Shown: piece after piece, positions 45,984-55,022 of the stretch
How the letters are laid out: each line of letters begins with the position of its first letter
How positions within the stretch are numbered: position 1 is the stretch's first letter
NCBI RefSeq assembly: GCF_009392895.1
Contig: NZ_CP045489.1
Span: 248,001 to 312,000, forward strand
DNA: 64,000 nt
Direction: 5' to 3'
Source: Natronorubrum aibiense
GTDB taxonomy: Archaea; Halobacteriota; Halobacteria; Halobacteriales; Natrialbaceae
The notes under the pieces: model-generated
Database searches by the model: none
What the model was told of the DNA's origin: nothing
What the model saw: only the letters and a program-made list of their open reading frames with translations
Position numbers and translations under genes: made by a program

Positions 45984-46154
45984 ATGGCGATATCATGCCA
46001 TATTTGTAGCAGTACCGTTCTCGAAAACGGCGGTTCGATTGCGGAAACCACCGACGGCTTCGAATGTGCAGATTGCGGTGAAGTGACCTGTGCCGGGTGT
46101 AAATCGCTCGGTGTCGCGATGAGTTCCGATCACTGTCAACGCTGTCGTGGCTAG
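45984..46154 (+). CDS. Small zinc-finger protein (56 aa)
   Basis: Short protein with four CxxC pairs: CHIC near the N-terminus, CADC, CAGC and CQRC at the end, enough to bind two zinc ions. Haloarchaea encode many such one- or two-domain zinc-finger microproteins, a few shown to affect biofilm and lipid phenotypes. Function here unknown. A well-placed TATA box supports expression. It is divergent from the esterase gene. Confidence 0.65.
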   Translation: MAISCHICSSTVLENGGSIAETTDGFECADCGEVTCAGCKSLGVAMSSDHCQRCRG

Positions 46155-46181
46155 GTGTGCGTTGGTATACAGTAGTGCGAG

Positions 46182-46349
46182 ATGTCACACCAGTGTCAAT
46201 CGGGGACCGATACCAGCAGTCAGGCCGGGAATGAACTGTTCAAGTCGGCTGTCATCTCAGACGAGGATCTCCCGTTCTTCGATCCAGCTCGGTATGGGTA
46301 CTGCTGTAGTCGGTGCGTTTCTCGAGCCACTATGCTATGCGTTGAATAA
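46182..46349 (+). CDS. Possible small Cys-containing protein (55 aa)
   Basis: Open frame starting MSHQCQSGTDTSSQAGN and ending YGYCCSRCVSRATMLCVE, 27 nt after the zinc-finger gene and in the same direction. The amino-acid make-up is haloarchaeal and CCSRC could bind metal, but I do not recognise it. It may be spurious. Confidence 0.25.
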   Translation: MSHQCQSGTDTSSQAGNELFKSAVISDEDLPFFDPARYGYCCSRCVSRATMLCVE

Positions 46350-46439
46350 GTGACCGTCCACTGTACACACTGACTTGGATCCAGCAATAATGCCACTCGG
46401 AGTGACACCAAAAAACGGGCCGCAGGAGGAATTCGCCGA

Positions 46440-48143
46440 CTAATCGCCTTCCATTACGCTCAGCCGAGGTTGCTCTCCCTGTCGTCCGAGGTCCTGGGCG
46501 GACTCGGTCAGTTCGAAACCTTCGTAGTCCTTTTCCGCGGCCTCGAGGATCGTATCGTGATAGACGTCAACGCCACCGACGTACGGTGTGAAGACGCGGG
46601 GTTTCCCGGGAACGTTGTCACCCATGTACCATGAATCGGCTTCGGTGTACAGCGTCGACTCGCCGACCTGTCGGTTGTGTTCGGTCCAGGCGTCTTCTGC
46701 GTTCTTCGTCGGTTCGATGAGCCGCACGTCCCGGTCAACGAGTGACTTGATCGTCTCGGAGACCCACTCGACGTGGTGTTCGATCGAGACCGGCATGTTG
46801 CTCAGCACCGACGGACTCTGCGGGCCGGTAATTGTGAACATGTTGGGGAAGCCGTGGACAGACAGGCCGAGATAGGTCTTCGGGCCGTCGCTCCACTTCT
46901 CCTCCAGCGTCAATCCGTCTCGGCCGCGGATATCCATCTGCAGCAGCGTTCCAGTCATCGCGTCGAACCCGGTCGCGTAGATGATCGTATCGAACTCGTA
47001 GTCGGCGTCGGTCGTCCGAACCCCCTCCGGCGTGATCCGTTCGATCGGTGTTTCGAGGACGTCAATCAGGTCTACATTGTCGCGGTTGAACGTCTCGTAG
47101 TAGTTCGTATGAAGCGGCGGGCGCTTGGTCGCGTAGTAGTGATCCGTCGGCACGAGCTTCTCGGCGAGCTCCGGATCGTCGACCGTCTCGCGGATCCTGT
47201 CGCGAATGAACTCGGAGACGTACTCGTTGGTCTCTGGATTGGTGATAAGATCGCCGAACGTGAGCATGTACCGGAAGCCGCCTTCCTCCCAGCGGGGTTG
47301 CAATAGTTCTTCGACCTCTTCCCTGGAGAGTCCTTCTGCAGTTTCGTGTGCTGCCTCGAAGGGGTGCCCGAAGCCGGAGTTGTGGGCTTTCTCGAGGATT
47401 TCGTCGTAGTTTCGTTTGATCTCTTCCCGATCCTCGTCATCGAGTGGCCGGTTCCGTGCCGGAACGGCGTAGTTCGGCGTCCGCTGGAAGACGGTTAGCT
47501 CGCCTGCTTCCGGTGCGACTTCCGGAATGACCTGGATGCCGGTTGCCCCTGTCCCAATTATTGCGACCCGCTTGCCACTGAAGTCGACTGGCTCGTGGGG
47601 CCACTTTCCGGTGTGGTACCAGTCGCCTTCGAATGAATCGACGCCGTCGAAATCGGGGATGAACGGTTTGGAGAGACAGCCGACCGCCGACACGAAGTAC
47701 TGGGCGGTCTCCTGTGAGCCGTCGTCGGTTGTGATCTCCCACCGGCCACCAGCTTCGTCGAAGACCGCCGACGTCACCTCTCGTTTGAAGTCGATGTCCC
47801 GTCGCAAGTCGAGGTGATCCGCGACGAATCTGAGGTACTCGAGCACCTCGGGTTGTTCGGGATATCGTTCGCTCCAGTCCCATTCCTCCAGGATTTCGTC
47901 GTTAAAGGAATAACAGTAGACGTGACTTTCGCTGTCGCAACGAGCGCCGGGATACCGGTTCCAGTACCAGGTGCCGCCGACGTCGTCCGCTTTCTCGATT
48001 ACTTTGACCGAGAGATCGAACTCGTCTCGCAGGCGGTGGAGCAGGTACAGACCGGAGAAGCCAGCGCCGACGACGATCGCATCGTAGTCCGTTTCTGCAG
48101 TCTCTGCCGTTACTGCCGATTCATGTGTGTTGTTCTCACTCAT
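46440..48143 (-). CDS. Baeyer-Villiger / flavin-containing monooxygenase
   Basis: Class B flavoprotein monooxygenase of 567 residues, converting a ketone to an ester or lactone with O2 and NADPH. The FAD Rossmann motif is VGAGFSGLYLLHRL. The Baeyer-Villiger fingerprint FxGxxxHxxxW appears as FEGDWYHTGKWP. The NADPH motif is AIIGTGATGIQVIPE. Length and RYPGARCDSESHVY match cyclohexanone/phenylacetone-type enzymes. The start is ATG 48143 (MSENNTH). It follows an IclR gene by about 100 nt, and an esterase lies downstream, which together make a plausible ketone-degrading set. Confidence 0.92.
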   Translation of the reverse strand: MSENNTHESAVTAETAETDYDAIVVGAGFSGLYLLHRLRDEFDLSVKVIEKADDVGGTWYWNRYPGARCDSESHVYCYSFNDEILEEWDWSERYPEQPEVLEYLRFVADHLDLRRDIDFKREVTSAVFDEAGGRWEITTDDGSQETAQYFVSAVGCLSKPFIPDFDGVDSFEGDWYHTGKWPHEPVDFSGKRVAIIGTGATGIQVIPEVAPEAGELTVFQRTPNYAVPARNRPLDDEDREEIKRNYDEILEKAHNSGFGHPFEAAHETAEGLSREEVEELLQPRWEEGGFRYMLTFGDLITNPETNEYVSEFIRDRIRETVDDPELAEKLVPTDHYYATKRPPLHTNYYETFNRDNVDLIDVLETPIERITPEGVRTTDADYEFDTIIYATGFDAMTGTLLQMDIRGRDGLTLEEKWSDGPKTYLGLSVHGFPNMFTITGPQSPSVLSNMPVSIEHHVEWVSETIKSLVDRDVRLIEPTKNAEDAWTEHNRQVGESTLYTEADSWYMGDNVPGKPRVFTPYVGGVDVYHDTILEAAEKDYEGFELTESAQDLGRQGEQPRLSVMEGD

Positions 48144-48243
48144 GGCATCGTCCAACAGTGTCTGTCAACGCACTGGGCAATAAAGTTACTGGTGAACTCG
48201 ATCCCGAACGGCACACGAAAAGCCGCTTCGACTGACCCGACTA

Positions 48244-49011
48244 TCACGTTGTATACAGATCGTCGAAGTCGTACTTCACCAGTCGGTGCTCGACTTCTTG
48301 TACGGTTCGATCGAGTAGATCCGTCAGCTCCGTCCGCGCCTGCTGGTCATCCAGTCGGTGGCGAATCGTACTGATCATCAGCGAGCCGTGAATTTCGCTA
48401 CCCGTCTTTACGGGAGCCGCTACCGCCCAGATATTTTCGTGTGTCTGTCCATCGTCGACGAGGAGTCGCTGATTCGTGATCGCCTCGAGTTCTCGCTCGA
48501 GTTCGTCTCGACGCTGCGTATCGAGATCGTCCGTCTTGAGGATATCTTGTCTAAATTCGTCCGGCATATGGGCCAGGATGACCTTCCCTTGCGGGGATCT
48601 CGTTAGGTGAAACGATTCGCCGAGAAATCGCGTTGGCGTCTCCACGGCGAAATGGCTATTCGCCTCGTGAATCATCACGGCGCTGTGTTTCTCTCTGACG
48701 AAGACGGAGAGGTACTCGTTGATCACCTTCGCCAGTAGATCTATCGGTTCGATCGCCGCGTGCATGACCGGGTACGAGTTTCGAATCATCCGACCGTACT
48801 TGAGGAAAGTTAAACTGAGTTGATATTTTCCATCGTTCTCGACAATGTAACCTTTGTTTTCCAACGTTTTAAGATAGTTATAAATAGAGCTAACAGATAG
48901 GTCGATATCCTCGGAAAGTTCTGTACAGGTTGGCTGGTTTCTCTCCGCTATCGCTTCCAGAATAGCAAAAATGTTTTGCGCCGTTTTGATGTTCTTTGTC
49001 TGTGTTGTCAT
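48244..49011 (-). CDS. IclR-family transcriptional regulator
   Basis: Regulator of 255 residues. The winged helix is NQPTCTELSEDIDLSVSSIY then NYLKTLENKGYIVEND, followed by the ligand domain with TRSPQGKVILAHMP and AVAAPVKTGSEIHGSLMIST. The ATG at 49011 is preceded by a TATA-like CTTATATAAG about 25 nt upstream. The adjacent motif GTATGGCATGTC runs up to the start codon, so autoregulation is likely. It probably controls the monooxygenase gene directly downstream. Confidence 0.93.
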   Translation of the reverse strand: MTTQTKNIKTAQNIFAILEAIAERNQPTCTELSEDIDLSVSSIYNYLKTLENKGYIVENDGKYQLSLTFLKYGRMIRNSYPVMHAAIEPIDLLAKVINEYLSVFVREKHSAVMIHEANSHFAVETPTRFLGESFHLTRSPQGKVILAHMPDEFRQDILKTDDLDTQRRDELERELEAITNQRLLVDDGQTHENIWAVAAPVKTGSEIHGSLMISTIRHRLDDQQARTELTDLLDRTVQEVEHRLVKYDFDDLYTT

Positions 49012-49023
49012 GACATGCCATAC
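49012..49023. promoter_or_regulatory. 12-bp motif shared by the two IclR gene regions
   Basis: GACATGCCATAC here is identical to 8774-8785 upstream of the other IclR gene. Here it immediately precedes the start codon, downstream of a TATA box, where a bound repressor would block initiation. Confidence 0.4.
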
Positions 49024-49356
49024 AATATTATGCCTTATATAAGTTAGTGACACATGTATCCGCCCTGCAGACGTGATGTTTGTACAATACTGGAATTGTC
49101 ATTACTGACGCTTCTCTCGGGTGAAAAGGAGGGATAAGGCTTGAAGCCGGTAAGTAAAATCCACCACGAATCGAATAGCACCGATTCAAAATATTACAAC
49201 AATACGTATGTAAACACCCCATCGATGGGCTGTTCTGTGACTTTCGTACGACGATCGAGACGCTCTTGTCGGCGGGCGAGGTCCGTTCTGACCCTCCGAT
49301 ATGTTCTCTCATCTCAGTGCCATACTCCTATCGTCTCTTGAACCAACGAGTTGCTG
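49024..49356. other. Intergenic region between iclR and IS6 element
   Basis: Contains the iclR TATA-like element near 49034-49043. No gene or convincing relic seen in the remainder. Confidence 0.45.
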
Positions 49357-50100
49357 GGGCACCGTCTAGTTAGCGCAGTTTGAGGAACGAGCAGGTCGTA
49401 GAGTTAGTTTGGAATGTTGCTCGCAGACCTGCTCAGCGAGTGCTACGCAGTGGAATTTGATGAAGTTTGGGAGCGTGAGCGGACGGCGACGCCCGTCAGG
49501 GTGTTCGCCGTCCGCCTCCATTCAACCGGTTGTTCACTCCGAGAGACACAAGTGATTCTTCGCTTGATCGGCGTAGAACGCACTCATCAAGCGATCTGGC
49601 ATTGGATACATCGGCTGGCTAACAGCGTGCTAGACCCGCCGACAGCTTCGCCGTCGCGGGTCGCAGTTGATGAGACTGCTGTCAAGATCAACGGCGACTG
49701 GTCTTGGGTGTACACTGCAATATACCTAGACTCGCAGCTACTTCTTGATGTCGCAGTGTTCGGACGGCGAGGTACCGATCCAGCTGCTGCGTTCCTGTAT
49801 CGACTAAACGAGAAACACGATCTCGACGACACGGTGTTTCTCATCGATGGCTATGGATATCTGACTTCCCTCTTCCGATTGGGATTGAGCGGTCAGCTTG
49901 ACTACGTCGAGAGAAACCTGATCGAAAAGTGGTTTCATACCCTTAAGATACGGGTTGACCACTTCCATAATTCGTGGGTGGACAGTCAGTCAAGTGTTAG
50001 GGAATGCCTTGAACATTTCATACACTACTATAACACACAACGACCACATCAGTCACTCAACGGACAAACGCCAGCGAGGGTTTCAAACTAGACAGTGCCC
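49357..50100 (+). mobile_element. IS6-family insertion sequence
   Basis: 744 bp bounded by inverted repeats GGGCACCGTCTAGTT (left) and AACTAGACAGTGCCC (right, one mismatch). It encodes one intact transposase. The 8 bp flanking each end (AGTTGCTG and AAAAACGC) do not match, so no target duplication is visible. This suggests a past deletion or replicon fusion mediated by this element. Confidence 0.85.
49414..50091 (+). CDS. IS6-family transposase
   Basis: Transposase of 225 residues, full length. The N-terminal HTH is LHSTGCSLRETQVILRLIG. The DDE residues are in VAVDETAVKINGDW, DDTVFLIDGYGYL and the C-terminal ERNLIEKWFHTLKIR. The C-terminus HYYNTQRPHQSLNGQTPA is typical. No stops or shifts, so probably functional. 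Confidence 0.9.
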   Translation: MLLADLLSECYAVEFDEVWERERTATPVRVFAVRLHSTGCSLRETQVILRLIGVERTHQAIWHWIHRLANSVLDPPTASPSRVAVDETAVKINGDWSWVYTAIYLDSQLLLDVAVFGRRGTDPAAAFLYRLNEKHDLDDTVFLIDGYGYLTSLFRLGLSGQLDYVERNLIEKWFHTLKIRVDHFHNSWVDSQSSVRECLEHFIHYYNTQRPHQSLNGQTPARVSN

Positions 50101-50351
50101 AAAAACGCATAAGCTACAATTCTAACTTGAGCCAATCATTCCAATCGATTATCCGTAACATGCTCGACTTCAGGCGTGGATAGAAGGCAGGCACGTCAGA
50201 AATAATCGGTTGGATTTCTCATTCAAAGGACTTTACTTCACGACCGCTTCTCGCGGACTAGCCGTTCAATACAGGTGAATGAGTGAATGGCGTAGGGAAT
50301 TTCACGTAGATGGTCACAAAAAATTATAGCAAAAGAAGGTGAAAAGCCTCT

Positions 50352-50540
50352 ATGGCCGATGGTGAACGTAAAAGAGCAATCGCCAAATGTTGCTCTTGCA
50401 GTTCTGCCTATGCTGTTAACGTATGGACTGACGGAACGATTCAGCCCATTGGAAGAAGCAGTTGTGGTTGTGGCTCAACCGAATTTCAAATTATAGAATC
50501 TTCTTCCGACACCTCCATTCAAGATGAGAAGATTGACTGA
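50352..50540 (+). CDS. Small zinc-ribbon protein (62 aa)
   Basis: Encodes KCCSCSSAYAVNVWTDG then RSSCGCGSTEFQIIE: a CxxC plus CxC arrangement on a beta-ribbon-like sequence, typical of small haloarchaeal zinc-ribbon proteins found beside mobile DNA. The acidic tail (SSSDTSIQDEKID) is also typical. Function unknown. It sits alone between an IS6 and an ISH8 element. Confidence 0.6.
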   Translation: MADGERKRAIAKCCSCSSAYAVNVWTDGTIQPIGRSSCGCGSTEFQIIESSSDTSIQDEKID

Positions 50541-50625
50541 CCAGATTGTTCGATAAGCACGCTGTACTTATCGGATGTTCTCTGTTCAGGGTTTCATCAA
50601 GATACATACTAATATATAAGACGTT

Positions 50626-52028
50626 TATTCGTCTTTAGCTAAGACTCACACCTCGGTTGCGTAGCGGTAGCGAGCGTCTCTTGTAACACTGGCCGTTGCT
50701 GGTGGATCTTCTGTGCGTCGTCGATCAGTCGGTCGAGCAGCGGTGGCGGCGAGTAGCCGAGATATTCGCTGAGTTCGTGGAGGATGAGCTAGGCGTGCGA
50801 CCGAAAGGTCGCCGCCCAGCGTTCTGGCGGAAACACGATCTCATCGTCCGCCTGTTCGGTGACCAGATCGAGCAACTCACGACTAACAAGCAGCGACAGC
50901 AACGCCGCGTACAACAGAATTTCGACGACATGCTCCTTCGTCGTATCGAACTCGTCCAGTTCGTACTGCGTCTTCAACTCCCGAAACAGCAACTCCACCT
51001 CCCACCGACAGCGATAGATCGTCCTTAGATCCGATGGCAGAAATTCTTCTCTCGGTAGATTCGTGATATACAGGTGGTAGTCGTCGGCGTCCTCTTTGCG
51101 GACGCCGACGACGCGAAACTGCTTCCTATCGCGTGATTGCGTTCCTCCGTACGGTCTTCGGTCGAACTCGGCTTCGACTTCCACGTCGATGTACTCGCGG
51201 TGCAGGTTATCCACAACATCGTGGATCTGCTCACCATCCAAGGGAATGGCGCGCCCGCGCCATTCCCGTAATTCCTCTGTTATCACCGGGTTTGCACTCT
51301 CTTTCAGCCGGCTCACGAAGTAGCCGCCGTTCTCGTCGATCAACGCGAAGCGGCGGTACTTGAAGTAGGCTCGATCGAACAGAACGAGTCGATCTTCGAG
51401 CCACGATCCTGTGTTAAACAGCGTGCTGTCGTGCGTTTTCTCGTCAGTCACGTCGAGCCGTTCTATCGTCTGCTCGGTGGCATTGTGGAGCAGGTGGAGC
51501 TTCGCTCCAGCCTGCTCCTCTTTCCGGGCTTCGTACTCTTTGGAGAGAAACTCGTGCAACCGCAGGACGGTTCCATCAGCGATCATCACGTCCCTGAAGC
51601 GGTCGATATCGGCGTCAACAGTGTCAGGGACAGCGACCTCGTCGAGGCCGTGCTCGACGAGGTCACGGAAGTACTCTGCGAGAGACGGCGTCAACCGGTG
51701 ATAGAAGCCGCCGGGAGAGATCGTTTCGTCGGCTGTCGAGTTGTAGCTGCGTCTGAAGCCAGCGAGTGTTCGGCTTTCGCCTGCGGCGAAGCCGAACACG
51801 AATGCCCAGACGAAGGCGGGGATCTGGAGCTTGCGGTCACGTTCGACCACGCCGAGTTCCTCGGCGTGCTCTTCAAGGAACTCGGAGGGAAACAGTGTAG
51901 TGAGCCGACGCATAATCCGAGATGAGGAGGCATTGGTGGACACAGCCGTTGCCTCCTCATTTCTCTCGAAAAGATGCCTCGATAAGCCGCCGCTGTCACG
52001 TGGTTCTTCGCTTAGCTAAAGACGGATA
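50626..52028 (-). mobile_element. ISH8 (IS4-family) insertion sequence
   Basis: About 1.4 kb, the usual ISH8 size, bounded by inverted repeats that share CGTCTTTAGCTAAG (50630-50643 and complement at 52011-52024). It carries one transposase gene with a nonsense mutation. Flanking bases do not show an obvious target duplication. Confidence 0.85.
50639..51913 (-). pseudogene. ISH8 transposase with amber stop near the C-terminus
   Basis: IS4-type transposase. It starts MRRLTTLFPSEFLEEHAEEL. DDE residues are in MIADGTVLRLHEF, VLFDRAYFKYRRF and the Y-(2)-R-(3)-E-(6)-K block YRCRWEVELLFRELK. After PERWAATFRSHA a TAG at 50789-50791 replaces what is usually a Gln codon. The frame then continues intact for 49 more codons (LILHELSEYLGYSPPPLLDR and on) to a natural stop at 50639. 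Truncation removes only the tail, so partial function is possible. Confidence 0.88.
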
Positions 52029-52251
52029 TCCAGCGCAGTAGACCACCACACCTCGCCACTCGAGACGGAGCTGCCAACCCCCGGTAAGCCGACACCGGAC
52101 TTTCGAACACGAAGACGTCTTTCGGAGAGACGGCCACTGCGCTTTCTCGAGATGGCTCTCGAGTCGTCAGTCTACTGCTCTACCAGCGTTCCCGACATCG
52201 ACCAGCAGCGCGAGTCGAATCGCCCGACGATGCCACCGAAACCAGAATCAA

Positions 52252-53118
52252 ATGAGCGCGAACACAGACTGTCCCGACCCTGACGCACAGACACTCCAAA
52301 CACTTGCCGACGAACTCGAGCGCCTTCACGAACGCGTCACAACCCTTGAAAACGAACTCTCCCAAAAGGACAACCGCATAGGTAACCTCGAGGCCGAACT
52401 TGAGGAAGCCCACACCGAAAACAAGGCTCTCGAAGCACGGCTCGAGGACCTAGAGCAATCACGGACACCGATCGAAGCACGACTAGACGCCCACGAGAAG
52501 AAACTCAACGCCAACAAAGATCGCGTCGGTGAACTCCAAGCACGAGAACTCGAGAAAGGCGCACACCTCCTGGAGGAACACATCGATAATGGGGAGATCG
52601 ACGTTGTGGATAGCCGCCTCGAGCGCATCCAGAAAGACGACGGTGAGAACTACTTCCGATTACCCGAGAGTGACGACCCGCTCGAACGTGGTGGCGACAT
52701 CTCCCTCTCGTATGGGGATCTGCTTCCACTCCAGCAGCTCGCGAAGATGGACGAGGATATGCTCCGGGCGACAACATCGTCGCTTCCGTCACGGCTCGCT
52801 GCAAAGCTCTGGAAGGCACGTACCGATCCGGCAGTTGGAGACAACCCCTGGCGGAAGGGGAGTACAAGCGTTCGAGAGTACGTCACCGCCGGCGATATGA
52901 AACACTGGATCCGACGGCAGGAGAAGGGCATCAGTGACGACTACGCGAAGAAGTTGGTCTCGCGAACGATCGATGCGTTGCTCGATCTCTCAAAGAGCAG
53001 GCTGGCAGTCAAAAAGCAGACACAGCGCAAGAACGGCCTCGAGTACACAGAACGACGTGTCTTGTTGATGGACGATGTCGACATTCCCGGTGAGATGGCC
53101 GGTTCCGGAGACACCTGA
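52252..53118 (+). CDS. Coiled-coil protein of haloarchaeal plasmids/viruses
   Basis: Protein of 288 residues. Residues about 15-105 form a long heptad-rich coiled coil (LADELERLHERVTTLENELS and further). The C-terminal part has a helical segment (VREYVTAGDMKHWIRRQEKG, AKKLVSRTIDALLDLSKSRL) that could be a winged-helix-like DNA-binding unit. I recall similar architecture in haloarchaeal plasmid proteins of unknown role. It opens the plasmid-type segment. A partitioning or replication-accessory role is a guess. Confidence 0.7.
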   Translation: MSANTDCPDPDAQTLQTLADELERLHERVTTLENELSQKDNRIGNLEAELEEAHTENKALEARLEDLEQSRTPIEARLDAHEKKLNANKDRVGELQARELEKGAHLLEEHIDNGEIDVVDSRLERIQKDDGENYFRLPESDDPLERGGDISLSYGDLLPLQQLAKMDEDMLRATTSSLPSRLAAKLWKARTDPAVGDNPWRKGSTSVREYVTAGDMKHWIRRQEKGISDDYAKKLVSRTIDALLDLSKSRLAVKKQTQRKNGLEYTERRVLLMDDVDIPGEMAGSGDT

Positions 53119-53469
53119 CGTCGACGGTTGCGGGTGTCGCCCGACTACCCACAACCCCTGAGAAGGGTATCACTCTATCCGCCCACCTAATATCCAGCAC
53201 AAGAGCGGTTGTATGCAGTGTACCGTTAGTCTGTAGTACGTCATTTGATCGGTCGTTGTCGGTCTTACTCCCATGACTTCCCTGTAGCTGTGTCTGAAGA
53301 CGCCAGCTGTCTCCGGAAACCTCTCATCTCGAGAATGCCGTCTGGATTTTCTGATCGGTAGGTTTCCACCAGTATTTCTTTGGGAGAACTAATCAACCAC
53401 GGGAGGAACGCATATCACCGATAGAATCAAGATGCTCTTCTAGTTTTGTACTGGAGACGAGGTGCTCTG
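53119..53469. other. Intergenic stretch without a gene
   Basis: No coding sequence or strong repeat seen. The end of the stretch holds the likely promoter and a GAGGTG ribosome-binding sequence for the TRAM gene. Confidence 0.45.
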
Positions 53470-53877
53470 ATGGAAGTTCCAGACAATCTGCTCTGCCTAT
53501 ACAATGCAGAACTCGAAGAACAGGACGACAGCTACGTAATCGAAGTACCTGCTCGTGAGGTTTCTACCAACCAGATCGCTTCAGGCGAAGTATGTCGAGC
53601 TGCAGTACTCCAAAGGGAGACAAGAGACACAAACAACCACTCGACAGAATCAGATCGACAGAACACGGCACAGTCTGCGCCAGAGCCACCTGTTGAAGAG
53701 GGTGAGCGGCGAACTGTGACGATTGAAGACGTCGGTGATCAAGGTGATGGAATAGCCCGCGTTGAACGGGGCTATGTCATCATTGTGCCGGATACCAAAC
53801 TAGGTGACCAAGTAGTGATCGAAATCGAGAACGTCCGGCAGAACGTAGCTTTTGCTGACGTTGTCGGACAGGAGTAA
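53470..53877 (+). CDS. TRAM-domain protein
   Basis: Protein of 135 residues. The C-terminal 60 residues form a TRAM domain (RRTVTIEDVGDQGDGIARVE, RGYVIIVPDTKLGDQVVIEI, FADVVG). Small archaeal TRAM proteins act as RNA chaperones, rather like bacterial cold-shock proteins. The N-terminal half (NLLCLYNAELEEQDDSYVIE) also occurs in haloarchaeal relatives. The ATG at 53470 follows GAGGTG, so I preferred it to an earlier start. Confidence 0.85.
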   Translation: MEVPDNLLCLYNAELEEQDDSYVIEVPAREVSTNQIASGEVCRAAVLQRETRDTNNHSTESDRQNTAQSAPEPPVEEGERRTVTIEDVGDQGDGIARVERGYVIIVPDTKLGDQVVIEIENVRQNVAFADVVGQE

Positions 53878-53921
53878 CAGCAATCGTAGGCGAACTAACA
53901 CCGGTCAAGAGATCTGGGTTG

Positions 53922-54248
53922 CTACTGTTCGGGGACGCCGTACTCGATGTGAATGGTTGGTGTGCTCGGAGACTCTCCACTTTCCACGCCGTTCCAATCG
54001 GCAACGTGGATATTTGCTAACTCGCCAGAGAACTGGAAGCGTTGAACACCAACATCGATCGAACCCTCAACAGCGTTCTTCGTAACGACAGTCGCCTCTC
54101 CTACAGGATTGTCGCTCATCATTTCGATGTCACCGGCAACAGAGAACTCGAAGTTAGACGGAACGCCGCGTCCGACGACAGTAATGCAGTTCGGAAGTTG
54201 CTCCGTGTTTGACTCACTGGATGCGGCTTTACCGTTGATGCGCGTCAT
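53922..54248 (-). CDS. Conserved haloarchaeal protein of unknown function
   Basis: Protein of 108 residues beginning MTRINGKAASSESN, with a likely all-beta fold (LPNCITVVGRGVPSNFEFSV, GDIEMMSDNPVGEATVVT, SIDVGVQRFQFSGELANIHV). I recall similar short proteins on haloarchaeal plasmids, but no function is known. It converges with the TRAM gene and is divergent from the PadR-like gene. Confidence 0.65.
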   Translation of the reverse strand: MTRINGKAASSESNTEQLPNCITVVGRGVPSNFEFSVAGDIEMMSDNPVGEATVVTKNAVEGSIDVGVQRFQFSGELANIHVADWNGVESGESPSTPTIHIEYGVPEQ

Positions 54249-54437
54249 ACCCCGATAATTCGAACACCTCAGTATAGGCCTTCCTATCTGGAAAAAGATA
54301 TGATAGAGTGAATTTGTGGAAACAAGGAATTGAGACAGGTATGAGACCTACGTTTAGGATGTGTTTGGATAACTATAACATCTATGAGTTGCATATACAA
54401 GCAGGGTAACAAATACGCTGTTGATCGTGAACAGTGT

Positions 54438-54713
54438 ATGCACGATTTGACCGGCTTCCAACGCGACCTCTTGTATGTGATCGCAGGCGCTGACCAGCCG
54501 TCCGGCCAAGACGTCAAAGAGGAAGTCGAGCAGTACTACAGTACCGAGATCAATCATGGCCGACTGTATCCAAATCTAGATACGCTTGTCAACAAGGAAC
54601 TAGTCGAAAAAGGGCAGTTAGACCGCCGGACAAACTATTACGCAATCACAGAGGCCGGGCGTGAGCAGATCCAACAACGGCGTGAATGGGAAGAACAGTA
54701 CGTCGAATTTTAA
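54438..54713 (+). CDS. PadR-like winged-helix regulator
   Basis: Protein of 91 residues: DLTGFQRDLLYVIAGADQPS, the winged-helix core GRLYPNLDTLVNKELVEKGQ, and DRRTNYYAITEAGREQIQQR. The ATG at 54438 is chosen because the paralogue at 61581-61871 starts at the same residue (M-x-DLTGFQRDLL). Proteins of this kind on haloarchaeal viruses and plasmids (phiH-repressor-like) act as compact repressors. Targets unknown. Confidence 0.85.
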   Translation: MHDLTGFQRDLLYVIAGADQPSGQDVKEEVEQYYSTEINHGRLYPNLDTLVNKELVEKGQLDRRTNYYAITEAGREQIQQRREWEEQYVEF

Positions 54714-54761
54714 GCGTGGTTCGACGTGGGAGCATGACGAGGGATAATCTGATATCATGTG

Positions 54762-55022
54762 CTATATCGCACCAAACTCTTCGTCGGAGTCAGGAAGGTA
54801 CTCCATGATACTCCGATGGGCACCGAATTCGCTGATAATCGTCTGTAGTGCGTCGACGACAGTCGCGATGTCCCGGTTGAGTTCATATTCCCAGTACGAC
54901 GTACCCGAGATTGAATAGTTCTTGATAAAACCCCACTCAAGTATGAGTAAAGCCCGTATTTGACGGGTACTGTTAAGCGGATCACTGCCGAAATGACCAT
55001 ACAGAACTGCAATGGCTGGCAT
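54762..55022 (-). CDS. Possible small protein of unknown function
   Basis: Frame of 86 residues: PAIAVLYGHFGSDPLNSTRQ ... YWEYELNRDIATVVDALQTI ... MEYLPDSDEEFGAI. Composition is haloarchaeal, with an acidic C-terminus. The start overlaps the divergent gene at 55012 by 11 nt, which is unusual. It is not recognised and could be spurious. Confidence 0.35.
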   Translation of the reverse strand: MPAIAVLYGHFGSDPLNSTRQIRALLILEWGFIKNYSISGTSYWEYELNRDIATVVDALQTIISEFGAHRSIMEYLPDSDEEFGAI

